Source: Vicinamibacterales bacterium (GTDB taxonomy: Bacteria > Acidobacteriota > Vicinamibacteria > Vicinamibacterales > JAKQTR01). From it: 37,796 nucleotides of DNA. The notes beneath the pieces are model-generated. The model was not told the origin of the DNA, searched no databases, and was given only the letters and a program-made list of their open reading frames with translations. A program made the position numbers and the translations under genes. Where the stretch lies: assembly GCA_025456345.1 (NCBI GenBank), contig JALOKU010000038.1, positions 1 through 37,796 of the forward strand. The letters are read 5' to 3'. Shown piece after piece: positions 15,083-22,221 of this stretch; position 1 is the first letter of the stretch, and each line of letters starts with the position of its first letter.

Positions 15083-16873
15083 ATGCCGCAGTCTCACCTC
15101 GTGCGACGGATTCGCGAGCGTGTCTCCGATTCAGGCGACCGGGCAGCGCAACGTGCGCAACGGGATGGCCACTGGCGCGCGACGAACTGGCGGACGCTGG
15201 GCCGGGCCATGGACGGCTGCGCCAGGGCGCTCATCCGCGGCGGACACCAGCCCGGCGAAATGGTGGGCGTGTATGCGCGCAACATGCCTGAGTGGACCCA
15301 GGCCGATCTCGGCATTCTGGCCGCGCGCGGCGTCAGCGTGCCCATCTATCCGACCAGCGCCCCTGACCAGGTCAGCTACATCGTGCGCGACGCGCGCATC
15401 GGCGTGCTCTTCGCCGGCGAACAGCCGCAGTTCGATCACGCGCTCGAGTTGTTGAGCGCCGGCGAGATCAGCCGCATCGTCGCGCTCGACGAGCGCGTCG
15501 ATCTGCGCGGGTGCCGGCAGGCGTGCCATTTTCAGGACTTCGTTGCCCAGGGCGACCATCCGCCGAGCGAGCAGGAGCAGCGCCGGCGCGAAGCCCTGTA
15601 CCGCATGGACGATCTGCTGACGCTCATCTACACCTCGGGCACGACGGGCGAGCCCAAGGGCGTGATGCTGGACTTCGCCAACATCGCCGCCTGCTTCGAC
15701 ATGCACGACCGTCGCCTCGATGTCGGCGGGGGCGACGTCTCGCTGTGCATGCTGCCGCTCAGTCACGTGTTCGAGCGCATCTGGACCTACTACGTGCTCT
15801 GCCGTGGAGCCGAGAACGTCTACATCCGCGACCCGCAGCAGGTGATGGACGTGATCGAGGAGGTCAGGCCGACGTTGATGTGCGCCGTGCCGCGTCTCTA
15901 CGAAAAGGCGTACGCGGCGATTCAGGCGAGAGTGGCCAAGGCGCCGCCGCTCAGCCGAGCCCTGTTTGCCTGGGCCACGAAGGTCGGCACGCGGGTCGTC
16001 GCGAGCCGCCAGACCGGCTCTTCGCTGTCGCTCCTCCTGAGCCTCCAGCGAGCGCTCGCTGACCGGCTCGTGTTTCGCGCGCTGCGCGGGCGTTTCGGCG
16101 GCCGCACGCGCCTCCTGCCCGTGGCGGGTGCCAGGCTCGGAGACGAAGTCAACCTGTTCTTCCAGGCCATGGGGTTCAACATCAAGTACGGCTATGGCCT
16201 GACCGAAACGACGGCGACGGTCTGCTGTTACGAAGATGCGCGGTTCAAGCTCGGCTCCATCGGCACGCCGCTCGACGGCATCGAAGTGACACTCGGCGAT
16301 CGCAACGAGCTGCTGGTCCGCGCCCCCACGGTCATGCGCGGCTACTACAACAAGCCCGACGCCACCAGGGCCGTGATGACCGACGACGGGTTCCTGCGGA
16401 CCGGCGATGCGGGCGACGTGGACGCGCAGGGCAACATCTACTTCGTCGAGCGCATCAAGGAGCTGATGAAGACCTCCTACGGCCAGTACGTGGCGCCGCA
16501 ACTGGTCGAGGGGACGCTCGGCAAGGATCCGTTCATCGATCAGATTGCCGTCGTGGCCGATGCCCGCCACTTCGTCTCGGCGCTCATCGTGCCCTCGTTC
16601 GAGTCGCTCGAGGAGTACGCGCGCTCCATCAACCTCCAGTACCACTCCAAGGCGGAGCTTCTGCGCCACTCGGCCGTCGTGGAGTTCTTCGAGGCCCGCA
16701 TCCAGGCCCTGCAGCAGGAGCTGGCCAGGTTCCAGCAGGTGAAGAAGTTCACCCTGCTGCCGCGGGCCTTCTCCGTCGAGATGGGGGAGCTCACGCCGAC
16801 GATGAAGCTGCGCCGCAGCATCATCGAGGCCAACTACCGGGACGAAATCGAGGGCATGTACGCGACGGGCTGA
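15083..16873 (+). CDS. Long-chain acyl-CoA synthetase (AMP-forming)
   Basis: A 596-residue adenylate-forming enzyme that would activate a fatty acid with ATP and CoA. The motifs are in order: the phosphate loop LIYTSGTTGEPKGV (181-194), LPLSHVFERIW (224-234), the adenine motif YGYGLTETTA (369-378), LRTGDAGDVD (438-447) and the hinge region FVERIKELMKTSYGQYVAP (454-472). This full-length, FAA1-like pattern (VERIKEL rather than GRIKEL) is common in long-chain acyl-CoA synthetases of Acidobacteriota and Bacteroidota. No signal peptide; cytoplasmic or membrane-associated. It is a single gene. Its last 40 bp overlap the 3' end of the opposite-strand gene. No clear ribosome binding site precedes ATG 15083. 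Confidence 0.9.
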   Translation: MPQSHLVRRIRERVSDSGDRAAQRAQRDGHWRATNWRTLGRAMDGCARALIRGGHQPGEMVGVYARNMPEWTQADLGILAARGVSVPIYPTSAPDQVSYIVRDARIGVLFAGEQPQFDHALELLSAGEISRIVALDERVDLRGCRQACHFQDFVAQGDHPPSEQEQRRREALYRMDDLLTLIYTSGTTGEPKGVMLDFANIAACFDMHDRRLDVGGGDVSLCMLPLSHVFERIWTYYVLCRGAENVYIRDPQQVMDVIEEVRPTLMCAVPRLYEKAYAAIQARVAKAPPLSRALFAWATKVGTRVVASRQTGSSLSLLLSLQRALADRLVFRALRGRFGGRTRLLPVAGARLGDEVNLFFQAMGFNIKYGYGLTETTATVCCYEDARFKLGSIGTPLDGIEVTLGDRNELLVRAPTVMRGYYNKPDATRAVMTDDGFLRTGDAGDVDAQGNIYFVERIKELMKTSYGQYVAPQLVEGTLGKDPFIDQIAVVADARHFVSALIVPSFESLEEYARSINLQYHSKAELLRHSAVVEFFEARIQALQQELARFQQVKKFTLLPRAFSVEMGELTPTMKLRRSIIEANYRDEIEGMYATG

Positions 16874-17961
16874 CGAGGCCTCGGGGTCTCCCTCGACGGC
16901 CCGCCGGGTACCGCTGCCGGTTGCCGGTGCGTCCACGCGTCGGCGAAAGCCTCGTACTGGTCGGTTGCGACGAAGTCGACGCCGGCGCGCATGGCGGTCT
17001 GCCACCGCGTCCGGACCGCGGCTGACGACCCGAAGTTGTACGAGTCGGACCAGCCGAGGCTCTCCTCGGGCGGGTGTCCGTTCAGGGTGTAGAACCGGAT
17101 CCACAGCCCCAGCGAGTGGGCGCGCGCCACGAGAGCGCCGAGGCGCGCCTCGTCTGCGCTCGACCAGGGGCCGGATTCGGCAGGACCTCCGGCTTCGACG
17201 GCGCTCCACGGGAAGTTCACCCAGCGCCGGTAGTCGGTGGCGCCCGACGCGATGAGCGTGTCGGCCGGTATCTCGTGCCGCCGCTTGCGAGCGTCTTCGT
17301 CGAGGTCCGGCGGCGGCACCGTTCCGAACAGCCGCAGGGTGGCGCCGTTGCCCAGGCGTGTGTAGAACGCGTCTTCCTGCCCTGGTCCGCTCTCGGTCAG
17401 CACGAGGAGCGGGCCCACGCGCAGCATGGCCGCGCGCCCTGCGCCGCTCCCCTTGACGGCCGTCGTCAGGTAGCGCTCGTAGCGCCCCAGCAGGTCCCAC
17501 ACGGCGCGGTGGTGTTCGGGTTCGTTGGTCTTGAAATCGAGCGACAGCACCATCAGCGGCCAGCGCTCGCGGTCGCCCTCGGCCAGCAGCCGCTCGAGGA
17601 GAGGGCGCACTCGCTCGAAGAAGTGCGTCTCGAGCGTGGGTTCGTCGCCGCGCGCAGGCGTGTCGTGAGCGACGACGGTCCTCCCGCCCGTGCCGGCGGC
17701 GTCCGGGACCCAGACAAGGTCCTGCTCGATGGCCACCCACGGCAGTCCCGTGCCCAGCGCGCGCGCCAGCCGGTCCTGCCAGGCGCCGTCGACGGGATAG
17801 CAATTGTGGGCGTGCATCCACACGCGGGATCCCGGCGCCAGCGCGCGGTCGCCCGCGGGAACGCCCGCGGCGGCCGCAGGAGGCCCCTGGCACTCCAACG
17901 ACGAGAGGCTCACGAGCAGCGCACACGACACCAGGACAGGCGCACACAAGGAATGCCGCAT
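16834..17961 (-). CDS. Secreted PI-PLC/glycerophosphodiesterase-like protein
   Basis: A 375-residue protein with a signal peptide or lipoprotein-type N-terminus (MRHSLCAPVLVSCALLVSLSSLEC). The body looks like the TIM-barrel phosphodiesterase superfamily: RVWMHAHNCYPVDGAWQDRLARAL and WVAIEQDLVWV at the start (a His and Glu/Asp pair as in these enzymes), AHDTP, LVLSLDFKTNEPEHHRAV in the middle, and LGLWIRFYTLNG plus GVDFVATDQYEAF at the end. The last is like the closing strand of glycerophosphodiester phosphodiesterases. It probably cleaves a phosphodiester or phospholipid head group outside the cytoplasm. Start 17961 is set by the signal sequence. Its last 40 bp overlap the acyl-CoA synthetase gene tail to tail. 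Confidence 0.75.
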   Translation of the reverse strand: MRHSLCAPVLVSCALLVSLSSLECQGPPAAAAGVPAGDRALAPGSRVWMHAHNCYPVDGAWQDRLARALGTGLPWVAIEQDLVWVPDAAGTGGRTVVAHDTPARGDEPTLETHFFERVRPLLERLLAEGDRERWPLMVLSLDFKTNEPEHHRAVWDLLGRYERYLTTAVKGSGAGRAAMLRVGPLLVLTESGPGQEDAFYTRLGNGATLRLFGTVPPPDLDEDARKRRHEIPADTLIASGATDYRRWVNFPWSAVEAGGPAESGPWSSADEARLGALVARAHSLGLWIRFYTLNGHPPEESLGWSDSYNFGSSAAVRTRWQTAMRAGVDFVATDQYEAFADAWTHRQPAAVPGGPSRETPRPRQPVAYMPSISSR

Positions 17962-18021
17962 GGCCGTTAGATGTATCAGACTGCCCGCCCCGCGCGCAAA
18001 GCGCCTGGCCCGAACGCGGCT

Positions 18022-18070
18022 GAGTCCTGAGGGCACAATTACGTCGCCGTATTTGTGCATCGAAGGACTC
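18022..18070. other. Long interrupted stem-loop at the end of the Smr gene
   Basis: The sequence folds with an outer 7-bp stem GAGTCCT/AGGACTC (18022-18028 with 18064-18070), an internal loop (GAGG versus ATCGA), then GCACAA/TTGTGC (18033-18038 with 18053-18058), a T-T mismatch, TACG/CGTA (18040-18043 with 18048-18051) and a TCGC loop. It spans the gap between the Smr gene, whose stop it touches, and the phosphodiesterase-like gene downstream. It is less GC-rich than its surroundings. No T-run follows on the minus strand, so a classical terminator is not certain; mRNA protection or a small RNA are alternatives. Confidence 0.5.
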
Positions 18071-18542
18071 AGAAGTAGACGACCGTCACACCCGGATTCC
18101 TCTCGTCGGGCGCGGCGCACATGACGGCCGGCATCCCGGCGAGATAGCCGCGAACGGCTGCCCTCAGGCGGCCGCCGCTAATGCCGTGAATGATCTCCAC
18201 GCGCGTGTGGCCTGCGCGAATCGCGCGATCGAGGAACGCCGGGAGCGCAGCCAGGGCTTCCGGCACGGTCATCCCGTGGAGGTCGATCGACTGGACCCGG
18301 CTGGTGTCACCGGCGTCCGCCACCGGCGGCGGTGTCATCGTCCCGGCCTGTCGTGCCGGCGCCTCACGCTCTCGCCGCTGCTGCTTCTTCGAGTGCGACA
18401 CCGTTTCCAGCTGCCCTTCCGTGCACACAACCGTGACGCCGCCGACCGCGACACGGTAGCGGCCGCCCGGCAGCACCTCGAGCACCCGGCCGTGTTTGCG
18501 GAGGCTGACCATGGCGACGGGGGCACCGACGGCAAAGGGCAT
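18069..18542 (-). CDS. Free-standing Smr-domain protein (MutS2 C-terminus-like)
   Basis: A 157-residue protein with two parts. The N-terminal 45 residues resemble the KOW-like segment of MutS2 (GAPVAMVSLRKHGRVLEVLPGG, YRVAVGGVTVVC). After a basic linker comes a Smr domain (about 75-150) with SIDLHGMTVPEALAALPAFLDRAIRAG and the catalytic-type loop VEIIHGISGGRLRAAV. Smr domains nick DNA or cut RNA; in MutS2 they act with an ATPase and in ribosome rescue. Here the MutS-like ATPase is absent, so this is a detached MutS2 tail or an independent nuclease. The start ATG at 18540-18542 is chosen as the first Met of this homology. Confidence 0.8.
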   Translation of the reverse strand: MPFAVGAPVAMVSLRKHGRVLEVLPGGRYRVAVGGVTVVCTEGQLETVSHSKKQQRREREAPARQAGTMTPPPVADAGDTSRVQSIDLHGMTVPEALAALPAFLDRAIRAGHTRVEIIHGISGGRLRAAVRGYLAGMPAVMCAAPDERNPGVTVVYF

Positions 18543-18671
18543 GACATCATAGTGGCGCCGGTGGCTGCGGGAAGCAACCTGCCAGCACCATGCCCGTGCC
18601 CGGGCCGAAGCGCCCGATTCCCCGGGGCGAGATCCTGCTGTCTGCGGGACTCGCCGGGTTGCGTCATCATC

Positions 18672-19832
18672 ATGAAGAGCGCACTGCTGTTGCCGACACT
18701 CCTCTTCGTCGCCGCCTGTGGGCGATTGCCGAATGCCGCGCCCGCCATCGACGCGGCGGCCATCGACGCAGAAGCGCTGCGGCTGATGAGAGGCGCCGAC
18801 GTGCAAGGGCTGGCGTTGGCGGTCATCAACGATGGCAGGGTTGCGCACGTCGCCGCGTACGGGCGGAGGAGCGTGGAGCGCAACCTCCCGCTGACGAGTG
18901 ACACGATCATGTATGGGGCCTCGCTCACCAAGACGGCGGTGGCCTTTCTCGTGCTGCAGCTGGTTGACGAAGGGCGGTTACGCCTGGACACGCCGGTGGC
19001 CGAACTGCTGCCCCGGCCCCTGCCCGACTACCCCGACTACCGCGACCTGGCGGGCGATGTTCGATGGCGGGCGCTCACTCCACGGATCCTCCTGGCCCAC
19101 ACCTCCGGGCTCGCCAACTTCCGCTGGCTCGAACCGGACCAGCGTCTGCGCTTCCACCACGATCCCGGTAGCCGATACGGCTATTCCGGTGAAGGTTTCT
19201 ACATCCTTCAGACCATCCTGGAGGAGGGTCTTCGGCTGGACCTGGGCAGGGAAATGCAGGCCCGCGTCTTCGACCGGTTCGGCATGACCCGCACCAGCAT
19301 GTCGTGGCGTCCGGACTTCTCCGAGAACCTCGCCGACGGCTATGGGCTCGAGGGCACGATGGAGCCGCACGACGAGCGCAGCCGCGCCAGCGCGGCGGGC
19401 TCCATGGACACGACCATTGCCGATCAGGCGCGCCTGTGGGCGGGCATCGTCCGCGGCGACAGCCTCAGCCGCGCGTCACGGGCCGAGTTGGTGCGCGCGC
19501 AGTTTCCGATCGCGTCGGCCCATCAGTTCCCCACGCTGACGAGCGAGACGGAGCCCCGCAACGCCGACATCGGCCTGGCCGCCGGACTGGGCCTGGTGAC
19601 GTTCCGCGACACGACCGGGACAGCCTGGTTCAAGGGCGGCCACAACGACTCGACGGGCAACATGGTCGTCTGCCTCGAGCGTGGAAAACGCTGCGTCGTG
19701 ATGCTGTCCAACGACGTGCGCGCCGAGCGCATCTACCCGGCCCTGGTCCGCGCCGTCCTCGGAGAAACGAAGATGCCGTGGACATGGGAGTATGCGTGGC
19801 TCGCCGCGCCGGTACCCGACAGGAGTCCGTGA
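18672..19832 (+). CDS. Serine beta-lactamase-like (class C/PBP4*) lipoprotein
   Basis: A 386-residue protein with lipobox FVAAC-G (about residues 12-17). The serine hydrolase motifs of the class C beta-lactamase/esterase family are present: SxxK at 84-87 (GASLTKTAV), a tyrosine motif YSG at 170-172 (SRYGYSGEGFYIL) and KGGHNDSTGN at 320-329 in place of KTG. LAHTSGLANF is also typical. Most members are peptidases or esterases of unknown substrate rather than true beta-lactamases. The gene is divergent from the Smr gene, with 129 bp between starts. No good ribosome binding site is seen before ATG 18672. Confidence 0.88.
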   Translation: MKSALLLPTLLFVAACGRLPNAAPAIDAAAIDAEALRLMRGADVQGLALAVINDGRVAHVAAYGRRSVERNLPLTSDTIMYGASLTKTAVAFLVLQLVDEGRLRLDTPVAELLPRPLPDYPDYRDLAGDVRWRALTPRILLAHTSGLANFRWLEPDQRLRFHHDPGSRYGYSGEGFYILQTILEEGLRLDLGREMQARVFDRFGMTRTSMSWRPDFSENLADGYGLEGTMEPHDERSRASAAGSMDTTIADQARLWAGIVRGDSLSRASRAELVRAQFPIASAHQFPTLTSETEPRNADIGLAAGLGLVTFRDTTGTAWFKGGHNDSTGNMVVCLERGKRCVVMLSNDVRAERIYPALVRAVLGETKMPWTWEYAWLAAPVPDRSP

Positions 19833-19834
19833 GG

Positions 19835-20043
19835 GCGACATCTGCCTGTTTTCCCCGGAGTTCCTCGAGGACCTGCCGCGCCGTCTGACGGGCCCCGGCT
19901 GGTTCCGCTTCGTCTTCCAGCCGCGTGTTGCGATCCCGCCCGGGGATCGTGCCGGGCGCGTCGATGCGCGGGCGGGCCGGCCTCCGGGCATCCTCTCGGT
20001 CAATCGCAGGCCGTCCTTGCCCCCATGGCTCGCCGGAGCCTAA
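19835..20043 (+). pseudogene. Possible decayed fragment of a conserved membrane-linked hypothetical protein
   Basis: This fills most of the 301-bp gap between the lipoprotein and oxidoreductase genes. One frame reads ...RFVFQPRVAIPPGDRAGRVDARAGRPP, which resembles the start of a conserved bacterial hypothetical family with a pattern like R-FQP-VAI-LGIR-G--DA-AGRPP-F. The hydrophobic centre is disturbed (IPPGDR where I would expect ILLGIR), and the text then dissolves into random-looking Pro/Arg sequence. I read it as a remnant. The comparison is from memory and needs a profile search. Confidence 0.3.
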
Positions 20044-20133
20044 GATCACCACGGCGCGTAGCGCGCCACGCGGCGGCGCCGCTGCTTCGCCGCGGACACG
20101 CCAGCCCCTGACACCGAAGGATCCGCACGTTCG

Positions 20134-22221
20134 ATGAGCCCACTACCCTCTGGAACAATGGGGCGCCTGCTCGATGTGGATCTCGGCACGCGCACGGCCC
20201 GCACACACCCGCTCGACGAGCGGCTGGCGGCGCTGTTCGTGGGCGGGCGAGGCCTCGGCACCGCGCTTCTTGTCGAGCGGTTCCTGCGCCTCCGCGATCG
20301 CCACGCGAACCCGTTCCGCGCGGTCGATCCCCTCGCGCCCGAGAACCCCCTCATCATCAGCACGTCACCCCCAAACGGGACGACGGTGCCGACAAGCGCC
20401 CGCTTTCACGCCAACTTCAAATCGCCGCTTACGGGCGGCATCGGATCGACGAACAGCGGCGGGAGGTGGGGTGTCGAGTTCAAACGGACCGGGCACGACG
20501 CCATGGTCGTGACCGGGCGCTCGCACGATCCAGTCGTCCTGTTCGTGGATGCAGGCGCAGTGCGATTCGACGCGCCGCCCGACATCGACCTGGACGATGT
20601 CGAGGCGGTGACCGACGCGCTCGTGTCGCGTTACGGGCGGGGCGTGCGCGTCATGACCGTCGGCGCCGCCGGCCGCCGCATGGCCCGGATCGCCGCCATC
20701 ATGAACGACAAGGGGCGGGCGCTCGGGCGCGGAGGCGGCGGGGCGGTCTTCGGCTCGAAGAACCTGGTGGCCATCGTCGTGGCGGGGTCGGTGACGGTCG
20801 AGACCGCTGCGCCCGAGGCGCTGCGCCCGACCAACCTCGCGGGCTCGGTCTACAAGGCCCACGCGAAACTGCGCGTCGGCAAGCTCACCAAGCCGCCCGA
20901 ACAGTTCGGGATCCTCCCCTCGATGGGGACGGCCGGTCTCCTCGGGATGCTCTCCCAGTATGACGAACTGGTCCACTGCAACTTCCGCGACACACGCCAC
21001 GTCACCGAGGAGATTGAGAAGATCGGCGGCGAGGCGCTGGCCTCCCATCCGGCGATCACGGTCAGGCGCCGCGCCTGCTTCCAGTGCCCGATCGGCTGCA
21101 CGCGCGAGACCGAGTTGCTCGACGAGGGCGGCGAGGTCGTCGACCGGGGCGAAGGGCCGGAGTTCGAGACCGTGGCAATGTTCGGCGCCAACCTCGACAT
21201 CTACGACCTCGAGCCGATTACCGAAGCCAACTACCTCTGCAACCGGCTCGGTCTCGACACGATTTCGGCCGGGGGCACGATTGCGGCGCTGATGGAGATC
21301 TACGGAATCGCGCAGGCGACGCTGCCGGGCGCGCGTTCCGCGGGCGAACGGGCGCTCGTCGCGGACGCGGCCGAGTTCGCGCGCGCGTGCGGGGCAGCGA
21401 CGGGGGACGGGGCGGGTGGCGGGCCGTTCGCGCCGGCGTTCGGGAACGCCCGGGCGCTGGTCCCGCTCGTCGGCGCCATGGCCCGCGGAGAAGGCGCGCT
21501 CGGACGCGCGCTCGCATCGGGGGCGCAGCGCCTGGCCGAGCGCTACGGCCACCCGGACGCGGCCATGGCCGTGAAGGGCATGGAGATCCCCGCCTACGAC
21601 CCGCGCGTCACCTGGACCCAGGCGCTGGCCTACATGACGACCGCGCGGGGAGGCTGCCACCTGCAGGGGGGCTACTCCGCCCCGATCGCCTTCTGCGCGG
21701 GGTACGGCGAGTTTCCGGGGATCAAGTCCGAGGGCGCGGCGCTGGTCGCGCGCAACTTCGCCTACCAGAACACGGCCTACGACGTGCTCGGGGTCTGCGC
21801 CTTCGCCGGGTTCTCCGTCACCCTCGACGAATACGCGAACATGCTGAACGACGTGACCGGGCTCGACATGAAGGCGAGCGATCTCGAAACGGTCTCGCGG
21901 CGCGTGCTCACGCTCGAGCGCCTCTTCAATCTCCTGTGCGGCTTCACGCCTGAGAACGACTGGCTCCCCGAACGCTTCTACCGCGACCCGATCGCCGTCG
22001 AGGAGGGACGCGTCGTGTGCCCGAAAGACGACTTCCGCGCGATGCGCGCCGAGTACTACGAGTCGCTCGGCTGGGACGAGCGAGGCGTCCCGCGCGCTGG
22101 CACGATCCGGGAGCTCGAGCTCGACGCCGTCCTCGGGCCGGCGGAGTTCGAACGGATGGCAGGCGGCTCGCCTTCGCCTGCGGCTTCGGCGAGGCAAGCC
22201 GGAATGGAGCGCACGTCGTGA
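20134..22221 (+). CDS. Tungsten-type aldehyde:ferredoxin oxidoreductase (AOR family)
   Basis: A 695-residue AOR-family protein that would oxidise an aldehyde (or reduce an acid) with ferredoxin, using a tungsten- or molybdenum-bis-pterin and one 4Fe-4S cluster. Cluster ligands are C315, C318 and C322 (ACFQCPIGC) and C555 (DVLGVCAF). The cofactor-binding GLDTIS is near 370 and KGMEIPAYDPR near 485. The N-terminal family pattern GRLLDVDLGTRTAR is preceded by eight residues, so ATG 20158 is an alternative start; GAAGGA at 20117-20122 favours 20134. It overlaps the class II aldolase gene by 4 bp. The family is mostly known from anaerobes, so it hints at anoxic metabolism or acquisition by transfer. 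The C-terminus crosses a REP-like hairpin. Confidence 0.92.
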   Translation: MSPLPSGTMGRLLDVDLGTRTARTHPLDERLAALFVGGRGLGTALLVERFLRLRDRHANPFRAVDPLAPENPLIISTSPPNGTTVPTSARFHANFKSPLTGGIGSTNSGGRWGVEFKRTGHDAMVVTGRSHDPVVLFVDAGAVRFDAPPDIDLDDVEAVTDALVSRYGRGVRVMTVGAAGRRMARIAAIMNDKGRALGRGGGGAVFGSKNLVAIVVAGSVTVETAAPEALRPTNLAGSVYKAHAKLRVGKLTKPPEQFGILPSMGTAGLLGMLSQYDELVHCNFRDTRHVTEEIEKIGGEALASHPAITVRRRACFQCPIGCTRETELLDEGGEVVDRGEGPEFETVAMFGANLDIYDLEPITEANYLCNRLGLDTISAGGTIAALMEIYGIAQATLPGARSAGERALVADAAEFARACGAATGDGAGGGPFAPAFGNARALVPLVGAMARGEGALGRALASGAQRLAERYGHPDAAMAVKGMEIPAYDPRVTWTQALAYMTTARGGCHLQGGYSAPIAFCAGYGEFPGIKSEGAALVARNFAYQNTAYDVLGVCAFAGFSVTLDEYANMLNDVTGLDMKASDLETVSRRVLTLERLFNLLCGFTPENDWLPERFYRDPIAVEEGRVVCPKDDFRAMRAEYYESLGWDERGVPRAGTIRELELDAVLGPAEFERMAGGSPSPAASARQAGMERTS
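22165..22200. repeat. REP-like imperfect hairpin at the 3' end of the oxidoreductase gene
   Basis: GGCTCGCCTTCGCC (22165-22178) pairs imperfectly with GGCGAGGCAAGCC (22188-22200) around a short GC-rich loop. It encodes the low-complexity tail SPSPAASARQA of the oxidoreductase, just before the 4-bp overlap with the aldolase gene. I recall similar CTTCGGCGAGGC-type hairpins dispersed in related genomes, but this is from memory. It may be a mobile repeat that extended the C-terminus. Confidence 0.5.

Noticed and set aside
15131..17947. A very long open frame of over 900 codons on the minus strand across the acyl-CoA synthetase gene
   Set aside because: It is an antisense shadow in GC-rich DNA: Arg/Ala/Pro/His-rich, without domains, while the plus-strand gene has all acyl-CoA synthetase motifs.
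18022..18070. Integron attC site
   Set aside because: The stems lack the conserved R-box core sequences (GTTRRRY/RYYYAAC), and no integrase or gene cassette is nearby.
18672..19832. Antibiotic-resistance beta-lactamase
   Set aside because: SxxK and Tyr motifs fit the broad class C/PBP4* serine hydrolase family, but the KTG motif is changed and most such lipoproteins are peptidases or esterases.
20041..20133. Riboswitch for the tungsten or molybdenum cofactor before the oxidoreductase
   Set aside because: Only short GC-rich hairpins are present (for example GGCGCG-TAG-CGCGCC at 20053-20067); I see no conserved Moco-type core.
20365..22197. A 610-codon minus-strand frame opposite the oxidoreductase
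   Set aside because: No recognisable domain and shadow-type composition; the plus-strand gene keeps all four cluster cysteines.
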